A stretch of DNA of 64,000 bases from Methylophilus aquaticus (GTDB taxonomy: Bacteria; Pseudomonadota; Gammaproteobacteria; Burkholderiales; Methylophilaceae), in contig NZ_JAVCAP010000021.1 in NCBI RefSeq assembly GCF_030769565.1, forward strand, positions 146,382-210,381, read 5' to 3'. The notes under the pieces are model-generated. The model did not search any database and was not told the origin of the DNA. It saw only the letters and a list, made by a program, of their open reading frames with translations. Position numbers and translations under genes: made by a program. Each line of letters starts with the position of its first letter. Within the stretch, counting starts at the first letter, position 1. This document shows positions 27,925-37,287 of this stretch, one piece after another.

Positions 27925-30372
27925 ATGACTCACCCCGCTCATCGTCAGGCAGCGTTGCCTGCATTCCGCATCAGCCAGCTCGCTGGTTTGCTTTTACTCT
28001 CCGGTTTTGTCTCCATGGCCTACATGCCGCACGCATATGCTGAAGCAGTCCAGGAAAACCGTTCCTCTTTGCAGGCGTTTAATATCGCTGCTGGAGCCAT
28101 GGATCAGGTCCTGAATGCTTATGCCAGACAAGCTGGCATCCTGCTGGTGATCGATGCCAGCTTGACTCAGGGCAAGCAAAGCCGTGGTTTGTATGGACAG
28201 TATGATGTATTGCAGGGCCTGAATGCCATTTTGACTGGCAGTGGTTTGCAGGCAGTGGTACAGGGGAATGGCAGCTATAAATTGCAGAAAGCCTCGCAGC
28301 CGCTCTCCACCACATCAGAGGCGGTGGATACTCTGCCAGAAGTGGCAGTGTCCGATACCCGAGTAGCAGACAGGCATTCGATCTATGCCGGCGCACAGGT
28401 GGCGCGCGATGGTCGTGCCGGCATCCTTGGTGAGCGTAATTTTATGGATGTCCCGTTCAATGTGACTAACTATACGGCTGAGGTCATCGCCAATCAACAG
28501 GCACGCAGTATCGGTGATGTTTTGCAAAATGATCCTTCGGTGCGGCAAGTCAGTGCCCGTACCAATATCAACGAAGACTTTTCCATTCGCGGGTTTACCG
28601 TTGCCAGCCAGGACATTGCCTTGAATGGCATGTATGGCCTGATGCCTTATTTCCGGGTGCCTGTAGAAATGGCTGAACGTATCGAAGTGCTCAAAGGCCC
28701 CAGCGCATTGTTAAATGGTATGCCGCCGAGCGGGAATGTGGGCGGCAGCATCAACATTGTGCCCAAACGCGCGGGTGATCAGGCTTTGAGCCGGTTTGGT
28801 GTCACCTACATGAGTGATTCCGTCTATGGCGGGACGGCAGATTTGGGCCGTCGCTTTGGTGAAAATAACGCGTTTGGCGTGCGTTTGAATGGCATGTATC
28901 GCAAGGGAGATACTGCGATTGATCAACAGCAGCTGGAAGAGTTTATGGGGAGCCTGGCACTGGATTATCGTGGTGAGCGTTTACGGGTAACCGCTGACTT
29001 TATTAATCAGCAAGAGACCATTGATAAAGTGGTCCGCCAATTTACAGCGGGTGCTGCTTTGACCAAAATGCCTGGCGCCCCTGACAACGCGCTCAATTAC
29101 CCGGGCTATGGCTACTCGCAAATGAAAGACCGCTCTATGGTCTTGCGGGGCGAGTATGACGTGACCGATGCTGTGATGGTATACGCCGGTGTTGGTAGCC
29201 GTAATAGCCAGATGGACGCGGTGGCTGGTAACCCGACGCTCACCAGCGCGAACGGCAACTATAACTCCACTGCCATGTGGCAATTGTTTGAAGTCAAGTC
29301 AGAATCTTTTGAAGCGGGTAGTCGCCTTAAATTCAATACTGGCTCGGTCGCTCACCAAGTGAGTGTGGGGGCAACCAAAGTCATCCAGAATACAAATATT
29401 CATTTCGTTCCCCTGTCGGGTACGATCAATGGCAACATTTTTGCGCCAGTCTATATTGACACGCCCAGTACATCTGGTCTGAGTGACAATAAAGTCAGGT
29501 ACGGTGCGATGACACTGACCAGTTATGCACTGGCTGATACCCTGATGTTTCTGGATGAAACAGTACAGGTCACCTTAGGGGCCAGGCACCAGAGCGTCGA
29601 GCAACAAGCCTATAACTTTGTCACCGGTGCTAAATCCGGCCCGGGGTACGATAAAGGCGCCCTGACGCCAGTGGCGGGCGTCGTCTTCAAGCCACAAGAA
29701 AACGTCTCTCTATATGCCAATTATATTGAAGGCTTAAGCCAGGGCCAGGTGGCTCCAGTTGGCACAAGCAACTCCGGACAGATCTTTTCGCCTTATAAGA
29801 CCAAGCAGAAAGAAGCTGGTGTCAAAGTGGATTGGGGCAATATTGCTACCACCGTGAGTGTGTTTGAAATCGAGCGTCCTAGCGCAGTAACGACGAACGG
29901 GACCTACCGGGTGAGTGGCGAGCAGCGAAACCGTGGTGTGGAGTTTAATGTATTTGGTGAGGTGGCTTCGGGGGTACGCTTGCTTGGGGGCAGTGCCTAT
30001 ACACAAGGCAAGCTGGTAAAAAGCGGTAATGATGGCGAGTTTAACGGGAATACTGCGGTGGGTGTCCCTGACTGGCAAGTGAGTTTGGGCGGTGAGTGGG
30101 ATCCGGTGCCTGTTCCCGGCCTGACACTTACCTCCAGGGTGATTTACACCAGCAAGCAATATGTGGATCAAGCCAATCAGCTTTCCATTTCTAGTATTAC
30201 CCGCTTTGACCTGGGTGCCCGTTACAAAACCGTTTTGAATACGACCCCGGTGACCTTGCGTGCCAATATTGAAAACCTGTTTAACCGGGATTACTGGAAT
30301 ACCTCTAATGAAGGCTATATTTATCTGGGAATGCCGCGAACCTTGCTGTTATCAGCGACCGCTGATTTCTAA
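27925..30372 (+). CDS. TonB-dependent siderophore receptor with STN domain (system 2)
   Basis: 815 residues. Signal peptide about 1-40 (ending PHAYA), STN domain about 55-115, TonB box DTLPEVAVS, a plug with MDVPFNVTNYTAEVI and VLKGPSALLNGMPP, and a barrel ending LLSATADF with terminal Phe. The plug is of the ferric-siderophore class, with similarity in layout to FcuA/FhuE-like receptors. An AGGAAATAATAATC leader before the ATG supplies the ribosome-binding site. It is the first gene of a unit with the PepSY protein and a small membrane protein, controlled by the sigma/FecR pair just upstream. Substrate unknown. Confidence 0.9.
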   Translation: MTHPAHRQAALPAFRISQLAGLLLLSGFVSMAYMPHAYAEAVQENRSSLQAFNIAAGAMDQVLNAYARQAGILLVIDASLTQGKQSRGLYGQYDVLQGLNAILTGSGLQAVVQGNGSYKLQKASQPLSTTSEAVDTLPEVAVSDTRVADRHSIYAGAQVARDGRAGILGERNFMDVPFNVTNYTAEVIANQQARSIGDVLQNDPSVRQVSARTNINEDFSIRGFTVASQDIALNGMYGLMPYFRVPVEMAERIEVLKGPSALLNGMPPSGNVGGSINIVPKRAGDQALSRFGVTYMSDSVYGGTADLGRRFGENNAFGVRLNGMYRKGDTAIDQQQLEEFMGSLALDYRGERLRVTADFINQQETIDKVVRQFTAGAALTKMPGAPDNALNYPGYGYSQMKDRSMVLRGEYDVTDAVMVYAGVGSRNSQMDAVAGNPTLTSANGNYNSTAMWQLFEVKSESFEAGSRLKFNTGSVAHQVSVGATKVIQNTNIHFVPLSGTINGNIFAPVYIDTPSTSGLSDNKVRYGAMTLTSYALADTLMFLDETVQVTLGARHQSVEQQAYNFVTGAKSGPGYDKGALTPVAGVVFKPQENVSLYANYIEGLSQGQVAPVGTSNSGQIFSPYKTKQKEAGVKVDWGNIATTVSVFEIERPSAVTTNGTYRVSGEQRNRGVEFNVFGEVASGVRLLGGSAYTQGKLVKSGNDGEFNGNTAVGVPDWQVSLGGEWDPVPVPGLTLTSRVIYTSKQYVDQANQLSISSITRFDLGARYKTVLNTTPVTLRANIENLFNRDYWNTSNEGYIYLGMPRTLLLSATADF

Positions 30373-30406
30373 GCCAGATCAAGGATAAACGAGGACTCAC
30401 CACAGC

Positions 30407-31555
30407 ATGAGCATACGCAAATGGTATTTGATTCATAAATGGACCAGTCTGGTCTGCACAGCGTTTTTGCTCATGCTGTGCCTGACTGGGCTTCCGCTCA
30501 TCTTTCATGAAGAAATCGAACATTTCACCGGCGTGGTGGAAGCACCTCCTATGCCGGAAGGAACACCCAATGCCAGCATGGATGCGGTGGCGCAAGCTGC
30601 CCGTGAACAGCGGCCGCACGAGGTGATTCGTTTCATGTTCTGGCAGCAGGACGAGCATCCTGATGTCACGCTGGTATCCATGGCCAAATCCATGGATGCT
30701 TCGCCTGATGATTCAAATCTCGTACTGGTAGATTCACGGACAGCCAAGGTGCTAGATGCCCCACCGCCAGACCATGGGTTTATGTACGTCATGCTGAAAC
30801 TGCATGTCGACATGTTTGCCGGCTTGCCGGGGATGCTGTTTCTGGGCCTCATGGGTTTGCTGTTTGCAGTGGCTATTATTTCGGGCATTGTGTTGTATCA
30901 CCCGTTTATGCGGCGGCTGGATTTCGGGACAATACGTCGTGAGAAACAGGCCAGGTTGAAATGGCTGGATGTCCATAACCTGCTGGGCGTGGCTACCTTA
31001 GTATGGGCACTGGTGGTGGGAGTCACCGGCACGATCAATACCTTGAGCCAGATTGTGATTATGGTTTGGCAAAGCGACCAAATGGCCGACATGGTCGCGC
31101 CTTACAAGGGGTTGCCACCTCCCGCCAGGCTTGGCTCTTTGCAGGCTGCAATTGAGGTTGCCAAACGCGCCGTTCCGGATATGGACGTCAGTTTTGTCGC
31201 ATATCCGGGCAGCATGTTTTCCAGCCCCCATCATTACACGGTATTCATGAAAGGGAACACACCCGTTACCTCGCGTTTGTTGCGCCCGGCACTGATTGAT
31301 GCACAGACATCGCAGTTAACGGATACACGGGAAATGCCCTGGTATGTAAAAACGCTATTGCTGTCACAACCACTACATTTTGGGGATTATGGCGGATTGC
31401 CTTTAAAAGTCATCTGGACTTTGCTGGACCTGGTAACGATCGTGGTATTAGCAAGTGGGCTATATCTCTGGATCAAGCGTCGGCAGCATACCGAGCAGCG
31501 TATGACTGAGCTTGAGCATAAGCATGCCGCGATCGCGAAAGGGAACGGGCTATGA
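30407..31555 (+). CDS. PepSY-associated TM protein (system 2)
   Basis: 382 residues. The N-terminal helix has RKWYLIHKWTSLVC and CLTGLPLIFHEEIEH, then a periplasmic segment, then helices with histidines at KLHVDMFAGLPG and LDVHNLLGV and a C-terminal helix LLDLVTIVVLASGLYLW. This is the short PepSY_TM form found beside siderophore receptors, proposed to reduce iron or heme cargo at the inner membrane. It starts 34 bases after the receptor with GAGGA upstream and overlaps the next small gene by 4 bases. Confidence 0.82.
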   Translation: MSIRKWYLIHKWTSLVCTAFLLMLCLTGLPLIFHEEIEHFTGVVEAPPMPEGTPNASMDAVAQAAREQRPHEVIRFMFWQQDEHPDVTLVSMAKSMDASPDDSNLVLVDSRTAKVLDAPPPDHGFMYVMLKLHVDMFAGLPGMLFLGLMGLLFAVAIISGIVLYHPFMRRLDFGTIRREKQARLKWLDVHNLLGVATLVWALVVGVTGTINTLSQIVIMVWQSDQMADMVAPYKGLPPPARLGSLQAAIEVAKRAVPDMDVSFVAYPGSMFSSPHHYTVFMKGNTPVTSRLLRPALIDAQTSQLTDTREMPWYVKTLLLSQPLHFGDYGGLPLKVIWTLLDLVTIVVLASGLYLWIKRRQHTEQRMTELEHKHAAIAKGNGL

Positions 31556-31719
31556 ATAAGCGGTTTATCGATATCTGGGGCTGGCCTATTGTGCTTTCGC
31601 TGCTCACTATCTTCGGCCTGCTGTCTGCGCTATTGGGAACGGGCATCTGGCATTGGCTATCGTGGGCTAGCATGGCTTTTCCACTGATAGTGACGGGATA
31701 TTATTGGAGAAAAGATTGA
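31552..31719 (+). CDS. Small membrane protein of the receptor-PepSY operon (55 aa)
   Basis: A 55-residue frame starting MNKRFIDIWGWPIVLSLLTI and ending GYYWRKD. Its ATG overlaps the PepSY stop (ATGA), the mark of translational coupling. It has two hydrophobic helices (about 8-28 and 35-50) around a short polar turn, with positively charged ends. Genes of this size and topology commonly follow PepSY proteins in siderophore operons. No function is known. A partner or stabiliser of the PepSY protein is the likely role. Confidence 0.72.
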   Translation: MNKRFIDIWGWPIVLSLLTIFGLLSALLGTGIWHWLSWASMAFPLIVTGYYWRKD

Positions 31720-31797
31720 GGCGGTAATCAGCTATACAATAAGCCATAAAAAAACATGTCACCGGTAGCTTTTTATTTGAGAGCAGCGCAATTCTGG

Positions 31798-32685
31798 CTA
31801 AGATACGTTTGACTGCGCCAAATCAATAAACGCCTGCACATAATCAATCTGAATATCCGCCTCTCGTATGCCGAGGTAAATCTGCTTGGCAATGCCTTGC
31901 TTGCCTAGCTTGACTGGCACCACAGCAAAGCGGGGTTGAGATTCTTCCACCAGCCAGCGCGGCAAGGCGGCGACACCGCGGCCGCTGGCGACCATTTGCA
32001 GCATGATGTCGGTGGTTTCTATCGGTTTGTGCACGTGCGGACTAATCCCAGCGGGTTGTAGAAACTGGTTGTAAATATCCAGCCGGTCGAGTTCTACCGG
32101 ATAAGTAATCAACGTCTCTTGCGTCAACTGCTCAGGTAACACGTACTCTAAGCTTGCCAGCGCATGCTGGCTGTTCACCACCAGTACCTGTTCATAATCA
32201 AATACGGGTTGAAACAGCAGGCCAGGTTTATACAGCGGGTCGGGTGTGACCAGCATATCAATCTCATAGCCAAACAGCGCGCCGATGCCGCCAAACTGGA
32301 ACTTCTGTTTGACGTCTACATCCACATCCGGCCAGTCGGCCAGGTAGGGCGACACCACCTTAAGTAGCCATTGATAACACGGGTGGCACTCCATGCCGAT
32401 GCGCAAAGTGCCGCGTTCGCCCTGGGCAAACTGGCGCAGACGTTCTTCTGCCAGTGAAAGTTGTGGCAGCAAGCGGTTAGCGACTGCCAAAAGATAATGT
32501 CCGGCCTGGGTCAGGCGCAAGCTGCGGCCTTCACGCAGCCAGATGTCGGTGCCTAATTGCTGCTCCAGTTTTTTCATCGAATGGCTGAGAGCCGATTGCG
32601 TTAGGAACAACTTTTCAGCGGCAGCAGTGAGTGAGCCTTGCTGTTCGACCTCACGAATAATCGCCAAATGGCTACGTTCTATCAT
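31798..32685 (-). CDS. metR: MetR, LysR-family regulator of methionine synthesis
   Basis: 295 residues. N-terminal LysR helix-turn-helix (SLTAAAEKLFLTQSALSHSMKKLE, conserved in MetR) and a C-terminal effector domain with LRIGMECHPCYQWLLKV, a MetR hallmark. It responds to homocysteine and activates metE. It is divergent from metE with 102 bases between, which hold a MetR-type palindrome (32695-32707). Length is close to the E. coli protein. Confidence 0.93.
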   Translation of the reverse strand: MIERSHLAIIREVEQQGSLTAAAEKLFLTQSALSHSMKKLEQQLGTDIWLREGRSLRLTQAGHYLLAVANRLLPQLSLAEERLRQFAQGERGTLRIGMECHPCYQWLLKVVSPYLADWPDVDVDVKQKFQFGGIGALFGYEIDMLVTPDPLYKPGLLFQPVFDYEQVLVVNSQHALASLEYVLPEQLTQETLITYPVELDRLDIYNQFLQPAGISPHVHKPIETTDIMLQMVASGRGVAALPRWLVEESQPRFAVVPVKLGKQGIAKQIYLGIREADIQIDYVQAFIDLAQSNVS

Positions 32686-32694
32686 CTTAATATA

Positions 32695-32707
32695 TGAATA
32701 TAATTAA
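32695..32707 (+). promoter_or_regulatory. MetR box between metR and metE
   Basis: TGAATATAATTAA matches the MetR consensus TGAANNTNNTTCA in every defined position but one. It lies immediately before metR and about 80 bases from metE, suited to autoregulation and metE activation. Confidence 0.6.
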
Positions 32708-32787
32708 TGGATTGTTGAAATAATACCATTTTACTTCATGAGTTGTGCTTTCTAGAATGCGGGTTCTGATTTGTTAAGGAATGGACC

Positions 32788-35079
32788 ATGATCACTACCC
32801 ACAGCCTCGGCTTTCCCCGCATAGGCGCAAAACGTGAATTAAAGTTTGCATTAGAAGCCTATTGGAAAGGGCAGTCGTCGTTAGACACCCTCAAGCAGGT
32901 AGGCGCTGACTTGCGTCAGCAGCACTGGCAATTGCAATCGGCACTGGATTGGGTGCCGGTAGGGGATTTTGCCTTTTATGACCAAGTACTCGACATGAGC
33001 TTTACACTGGGCAATTTGCCAGCCCGCGTACACGATTTTCATGGTGACCCATTGGATAATTATTTCCGCGTGGCCCGGGGCCGCTCGGCAGCCTCTGCCG
33101 ATGATCATGCGCAATGTTGCGGCGGCGTGGCGGCGGGTGAAATGACCAAGTGGTTTGATACCAACTACCATTACATCGTGCCAGAGTTTACGGCGGAGAC
33201 ACGCTTTACACTGGATGCTTCGCGGTTACTGGCGCAATGGGCTGAGGCCAAGGCACTCGGCGTGCAGGCAAAGCCTGTGATCATCGGGCCTGTGACTTAC
33301 CTGGCGATCGGTAAGGCCAAGGATGCTTCGGATAAACTTGCCCTGTTGCCACAGTTATTGCAGGTGTACAGCGAATTGCTTGAGGCGCTGGCGGCACAAG
33401 GGGTAGAGTGGGTGCAAATCGATGAGCCCATTCTGGTGACCGAATTGGAAGCCACCTGGCAGCATGCCTTTAACCTGGCGTATCAGCAACTCAAGAGCAG
33501 TCGCGTCAAGATTCTGCTGGCGACATATTTTGGACCCTTGGTCGATAACCAGTATCTGGCGGCCAACCTGCCAGTGGCTGGTTGGCATGTAGACGCCATT
33601 AACGCGCGTCATGAAATTGTACCTTTACTGGCCATGTTGCCTGCACACAAGGTACTGTCACTGGGCGTAATTAATGGTCGCAATATCTGGAAAACCGATT
33701 TGAACGCGACACTGGACTGGCTGGCGCCGATTGCCGAGCGCCTGCGGGATCGCTTGTGGCTGGCGCCTTCTTGCTCCTTGCTGCATGTGCCGGTGGACCT
33801 GGAGAGCGAACAAACCCTGGATGGCGAAGTAAAGTCATGGTTAGCGTTTGCCAAACAAAAGCTGGATGAACTGCAAACGCTGGCAGTGGCGCTGAGTCAG
33901 GGCCGCGAAGCAGTTAAAGACCAGTTGGCAAGCAACCAGGCAGCAATTACTGCGCGTCGCCACTCACCGCGGGTAAATAACCCTGCAGTGAAGACTGCCT
34001 TGGAGAAGATCACGCCACAACTGGGTGAACGCCAACATGGCTATGCCGCGCGCGCTGCCAAACAAGCCGCATTGCTCCAGTTGCCCAAGTATCCAACAAC
34101 GACCATCGGCTCCTTCCCGCAAACGGCTGAAATTCGTCAGGCACGTAGCCAATTCAAAGCAGGTACCTTGAGTATTGATGGCTACCAGGCCGCGATGAAA
34201 GCTGAAATTACACGTAGCGTACGTGAGCAGGAGTCATTGGACCTCGATGTGCTGGTGCATGGCGAGGCCGAGCGTAACGACATGGTGGAATATTTTGGTG
34301 AACAACTGGAGGGCTATGCTTTCAGTCAGTTTGGCTGGGTGCAGTCTTATGGCTCGCGTTGCGTCAAACCGCCGATTTTGTTTGGCGATATCAGCCGCCC
34401 CAAAGCCATGACAGTCGCGTGGATCCAATATGCGCAATCACTGACCAGCAAGCCGATGAAAGGCATGCTGACTGGCCCGGTGACGATATTGAACTGGTCA
34501 TTTGTGCGGGATGATCAGACGCGTGCAGTGAGTTGCTATCAGCTCGCACTGGCTATTCGCGAAGAAGTGCTGGATCTGGAAAAAGCCGGCATCCACATTA
34601 TCCAGATTGACGAAGCAGCTTTGCGGGAAGGGTTACCTTTGCGCAAATCAGAATGGAAGCAATATCTGCAGTGGGCGGTAGAGGCGTTCCGCATCACCGC
34701 CAACGGCGTGGCCGATGAAACGCAGATTCATACCCATATGTGCTATTCGGAATTCAATGACATCATTGCTGCAATTGCCGACATGGATGCCGATGTGATT
34801 ACCATTGAAACGTCCCGCTCAGATATGGAATTACTGGATGCCTTTGATGACTTCAACTACCCGAACGAGATAGGGCCTGGCGTGTACGACATTCATTCGC
34901 CGAATATCCCGACTGAGCAGCATATCGTGCAGTTGATGCAAAAGGCTGCTGAGCGTGTGCCAGCCGAGCGTTTGTGGGTTAACCCGGATTGCGGTCTGAA
35001 AACCCGCCAGTGGTCCGAGGTGATTCCGGCCTTGCGCAATATGGTGGCGGCAGCAAAAGCATTACGCGCAAATGCCTGA
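32788..35079 (+). CDS. metE: Cobalamin-independent methionine synthase MetE
   Basis: 763 residues, two homologous TIM-barrel halves. It transfers a methyl group from 5-methyltetrahydropteroyl-triglutamate to homocysteine. The zinc ligands are all present: H650 and C652 in [10 protein letters not shown]674 in TIETSRSD and C735 in NPDCGLKTR. The N-terminus ([20 protein letters not shown]) is canonical. A good ribosome-binding site (TAAGGAATG) precedes the ATG. No cobalamin riboswitch is seen here; control is by MetR. It is a single gene. Confidence 0.97.
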   Translation: MITTHSLGFPRIGAKRELKFALEAYWKGQSSLDTLKQVGADLRQQHWQLQSALDWVPVGDFAFYDQVLDMSFTLGNLPARVHDFHGDPLDNYFRVARGRSAASADDHAQCCGGVAAGEMTKWFDTNYHYIVPEFTAETRFTLDASRLLAQWAEAKALGVQAKPVIIGPVTYLAIGKAKDASDKLALLPQLLQVYSELLEALAAQGVEWVQIDEPILVTELEATWQHAFNLAYQQLKSSRVKILLATYFGPLVDNQYLAANLPVAGWHVDAINARHEIVPLLAMLPAHKVLSLGVINGRNIWKTDLNATLDWLAPIAERLRDRLWLAPSCSLLHVPVDLESEQTLDGEVKSWLAFAKQKLDELQTLAVALSQGREAVKDQLASNQAAITARRHSPRVNNPAVKTALEKITPQLGERQHGYAARAAKQAALLQLPKYPTTTIGSFPQTAEIRQARSQFKAGTLSIDGYQAAMKAEITRSVREQESLDLDVLVHGEAERNDMVEYFGEQLEGYAFSQFGWVQSYGSRCVKPPILFGDISRPKAMTVAWIQYAQSLTSKPMKGMLTGPVTILNWSFVRDDQTRAVSCYQLALAIREEVLDLEKAGIHIIQIDEAALREGLPLRKSEWKQYLQWAVEAFRITANGVADETQIHTHMCYSEFNDIIAAIADMDADVITIETSRSDMELLDAFDDFNYPNEIGPGVYDIHSPNIPTEQHIVQLMQKAAERVPAERLWVNPDCGLKTRQWSEVIPALRNMVAAAKALRANA

Positions 35080-35321
35080 TGCGAGTCTGTAAGCCAACCT
35101 ATTCTCCTGCATCTATTACGCTGGCATCCATCGCCGGAGGTCAGCGTGTGGTCGCGATAGGCGCCTTTAAAATCTGTTCGTTTTTAATCGAACGCAGAGA
35201 CTTCCCAATGCATGTGCAGGCAGATGGATTTTTATGTGGTTACACGTCTGCCAGATTGGAACTCAACATATCTGCTAACGATCAGTGATTTAAACAGCCC
35301 GATGGCTTAGAATAAGCCTCC

Positions 35322-36242
35322 ATGTTTATTTATCCGCACCTGACAGCTTCTGAACAAGCCGGTTTACCCGAACTGGTGGCCCAACCAATCGCTATCCAGA
35401 ATAAGTTTGAAGATAGCACGCATCATCTTTTTGACTGCCAGACGGTAGAGGGTGAAATGGTGCTGAAGGTTTGCAATGAGGGCGCGATTGCAAACTCTCT
35501 TTTTTGGTCAGCCGCAAACCATTTATTTGCGGCTGACTTTCCCAACAGTCTGGCGCATATCCATTTCACACATGATTTTCTGAAGAAACATGGGGCGCTT
35601 GCAGTGCCCGACTTTGTCGCAGCAGGCGCCCACCGCTTTGTGCTCACCCGTTTTTTAGCAGGGCAGGATATAGAAGCGCGGCACATCACCGACCAATGGG
35701 TGAACCAGTTAGCCGACCATATCGCCAGATTGCACCAATTGACTGATACCCGGTGGGGCAAGCTGCACGCCCCACAGTTTTCTGCCCAAGCATGGGCGAG
35801 CCGTTTGCACGACACGCTCAGTTTTTTAGCCAATAAAAACGATACATGGGTTGCCCACCCGTTACTGGCTGAAGTGTTGGCGCAGGCAGAAAATATCCAT
35901 GAAACCGAATTTGTACCGGTGATGCTGGACTTACGCTGGGATCAATTCCGTTACAGTCAATTTGGTCAGTCAGGCACCAATGGCCTAGGCAACCATAAGC
36001 TAGGCAACCATGGCCTGGCGCTGATTGATCTGGATGCATTTGTGATCGCACCGCGTGCGCTGGACCTAGTGCTGATGCAATATGTATTACCCCCTGCGCA
36101 ATTGGCCGTATTTAAACAGCGTTATGTTCAAACGCATCGCTGGCCTGATCACAGCTTCCAGAAACCCTGCTATCAGTTGCTATTGTTCTTCATGAACGTG
36201 CTGGGGGAGACTGATTTGGCAAAATGGATGCAGCGAGTATAA
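35322..36242 (+). CDS. APH-fold phosphotransferase, possible vitamin or small-molecule kinase
   Basis: 306 residues with the layout of aminoglycoside phosphotransferase/choline kinase-type enzymes. A lysine in MVLKVC stands at the ATP-lysine position, FVLTRFLAG is the hinge, and LADHIARLHQLTD is the helix before the catalytic loop. The loop reads PVMLDLRWDQFRYS: an Asp is present but the usual HGD-x-x-x-x-N becomes LDLRWDQ, with Gln for Asn. The metal-binding strand reads LALIDLDAFVIAPRALDL, matching the ID-x-D/E motif. Residues about 221-233 hold a short internal repeat (GLGNHKLGNHGL). It ends 26 bases from the convergent PnuT gene, so thiamine kinase is tempting, but substrate is unproven. 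The 242 bases before it hold no gene. Confidence 0.65.
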   Translation: MFIYPHLTASEQAGLPELVAQPIAIQNKFEDSTHHLFDCQTVEGEMVLKVCNEGAIANSLFWSAANHLFAADFPNSLAHIHFTHDFLKKHGALAVPDFVAAGAHRFVLTRFLAGQDIEARHITDQWVNQLADHIARLHQLTDTRWGKLHAPQFSAQAWASRLHDTLSFLANKNDTWVAHPLLAEVLAQAENIHETEFVPVMLDLRWDQFRYSQFGQSGTNGLGNHKLGNHGLALIDLDAFVIAPRALDLVLMQYVLPPAQLAVFKQRYVQTHRWPDHSFQKPCYQLLLFFMNVLGETDLAKWMQRV

Positions 36243-36268
36243 AGGCGCCATTCCATGCGCTATCAGTT

Positions 36269-36886
36269 TTAATACTCAACCGTTTGTTGCCGGTAAAGCT
36301 TTACCCAGCTGATAAAACCCACGATCGCCAAGATCGTGTTCAACACAAATAAGGCGGCGGTTGCGTAATACCCTGTTTGGACATACAGGAGTGTAGCCGC
36401 GCCATCAATCACGGCCCAATACAGCCAATTTTCTAATACTTTTCTGGCAATCAACCAGGTATTCATGACAGAAAAAACCGTCGTGTATGCGTCTAATACC
36501 GGGCTTTGCGATTGTCCGGTTTTTTGCAAATAGCTACTCACCAGGGCGCTCACCACCAGACCCGCAGCGATAAAGCCGAGATGCCATAACCAGGGCCGGC
36601 GGCTAATCTGCAATGTATCGGTTTGCTTGCCATGTTGATGCCATAACCAGAAACCATAAATCGCCATGCCCATATAATAAAAATTCAGCAATGCCTGCAT
36701 GGGCAACTGGTCCTGCCAGAACAGCACCGTGTAGACCAGCGTGCTGAACAAGGCGAACAGCCAGCACCATTGGGACTCTTTTGCAGCCAGTAAAATGTAG
36801 GCAACGCCCATCAAGGCAGCGGCGATTTCCCACGGGGACATCTGCTGAAATGCAGTCAGGATGGCCTGAGTATGATCTTGGTTCAT
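36269..36886 (-). CDS. pnuT: PnuC-family vitamin transporter, probably thiamine (PnuT type)
   Basis: 205 residues from ATG 36886 (a TTG at 36895 is in frame). Seven hydrophobic helices of the PnuC fold, with AAKESQWCWLFALFST near the start, the family block NFYYMGMAIYGFWLW and NWLYWAVID. PnuC proteins carry nicotinamide riboside, thiamine or riboflavin by facilitated diffusion, with cargo trapped by phosphorylation. Thiamine is inferred here from the TPP riboswitch and the thiamine-binding-type gene of the same strand upstream. It is the last gene of the operon; 93 bases with a strong hairpin separate it from the small gene. Confidence 0.85.
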   Translation of the reverse strand: MNQDHTQAILTAFQQMSPWEIAAALMGVAYILLAAKESQWCWLFALFSTLVYTVLFWQDQLPMQALLNFYYMGMAIYGFWLWHQHGKQTDTLQISRRPWLWHLGFIAAGLVVSALVSSYLQKTGQSQSPVLDAYTTVFSVMNTWLIARKVLENWLYWAVIDGAATLLYVQTGYYATAALFVLNTILAIVGFISWVKLYRQQTVEY

Positions 36887-36925
36887 GGTGAGCAAATGCC
36901 GTAGCAGTTAACGATGATGAAAGGC

Positions 36926-36959
36926 GATGCGCTGTGCCAGGGCAGGCACAGCGAACATC
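36926..36959 (-). repeat. Intercistronic hairpin in thiamine operon
   Basis: GATG-CGCTGTGCC and GGCACAGCG-AA-CATC pair over 13 bases with a 6-base loop and a 2-base bulge. No T-run follows on the minus strand, so it is more likely an mRNA stability or processing element than a terminator. Confidence 0.5.
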
Positions 36960-36979
36960 CGCGGATGACTGCGCGCAGG

Positions 36980-37240
36980 CTATACATCCACCACATCCGC
37001 CCGGTCTGTGCCGATAAACTTCATGACAAACACACTGTGCGGTAGCGCATCAAACACCGCCTCCATTTCCGCGTCGAGGCAATTCATCACTTCACGGTAT
37101 TCACCAAACACTTGCGTTGCCAGGCTATTGCGCTTCACGACAAGGTTTTTATTGTCTTCCAGCCGGTTGATAAATGCCAGAATAGGTTCTACATACCCTT
37201 CGGTTAAAGGGTACAAACTGATATCGACAGAAATACGCAT
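36980..37240 (-). CDS. YkoF/MTH1187-type thiamine-binding small protein
   Basis: 86 residues with the beta-alpha-beta-beta-alpha-beta pattern of the MTH1187/YkoF fold: VDISLYPLTEGYVEPILAFI, then LVVKRNSLATQVFGEY, an alpha helix MNCLDAEMEAVFDAL and SVFVMKFIG. Bacillus YkoF, which carries two such units, binds thiamine and hydroxymethylpyrimidine; single-unit proteins act as oligomers. It lies between a thiamine-regulated receptor and PnuT. It has no signal peptide, so any thiamine binding would be cytoplasmic. A good GGAG ribosome-binding site stands before the ATG. Confidence 0.75.
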   Translation of the reverse strand: MRISVDISLYPLTEGYVEPILAFINRLEDNKNLVVKRNSLATQVFGEYREVMNCLDAEMEAVFDALPHSVFVMKFIGTDRADVVDV

Positions 37241-37287
37241 ATAAACTCCAGAATTTTGACAATCAAAGAATAATGAATTCGCCTGGC

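Noticed and set aside
31740..31785. A-run and T-run around ACCGGT between the small membrane gene and metR, considered as a terminator
   Set aside because: The arms do not pair well beyond the 6-base palindrome; too weak to call.
34989..35288. 99-codon plus-strand frame overlapping the end of metE and the following gap
   Set aside because: Half of it is metE in another frame; the rest has no domain, no ribosome-binding site and no conservation clue.
35977..36019. Two copies of CTAGGCAACCAT, considered as the start of a repeat array
   Set aside because: Only two copies, in frame inside the kinase gene; neither CRISPR nor an intergenic repeat.
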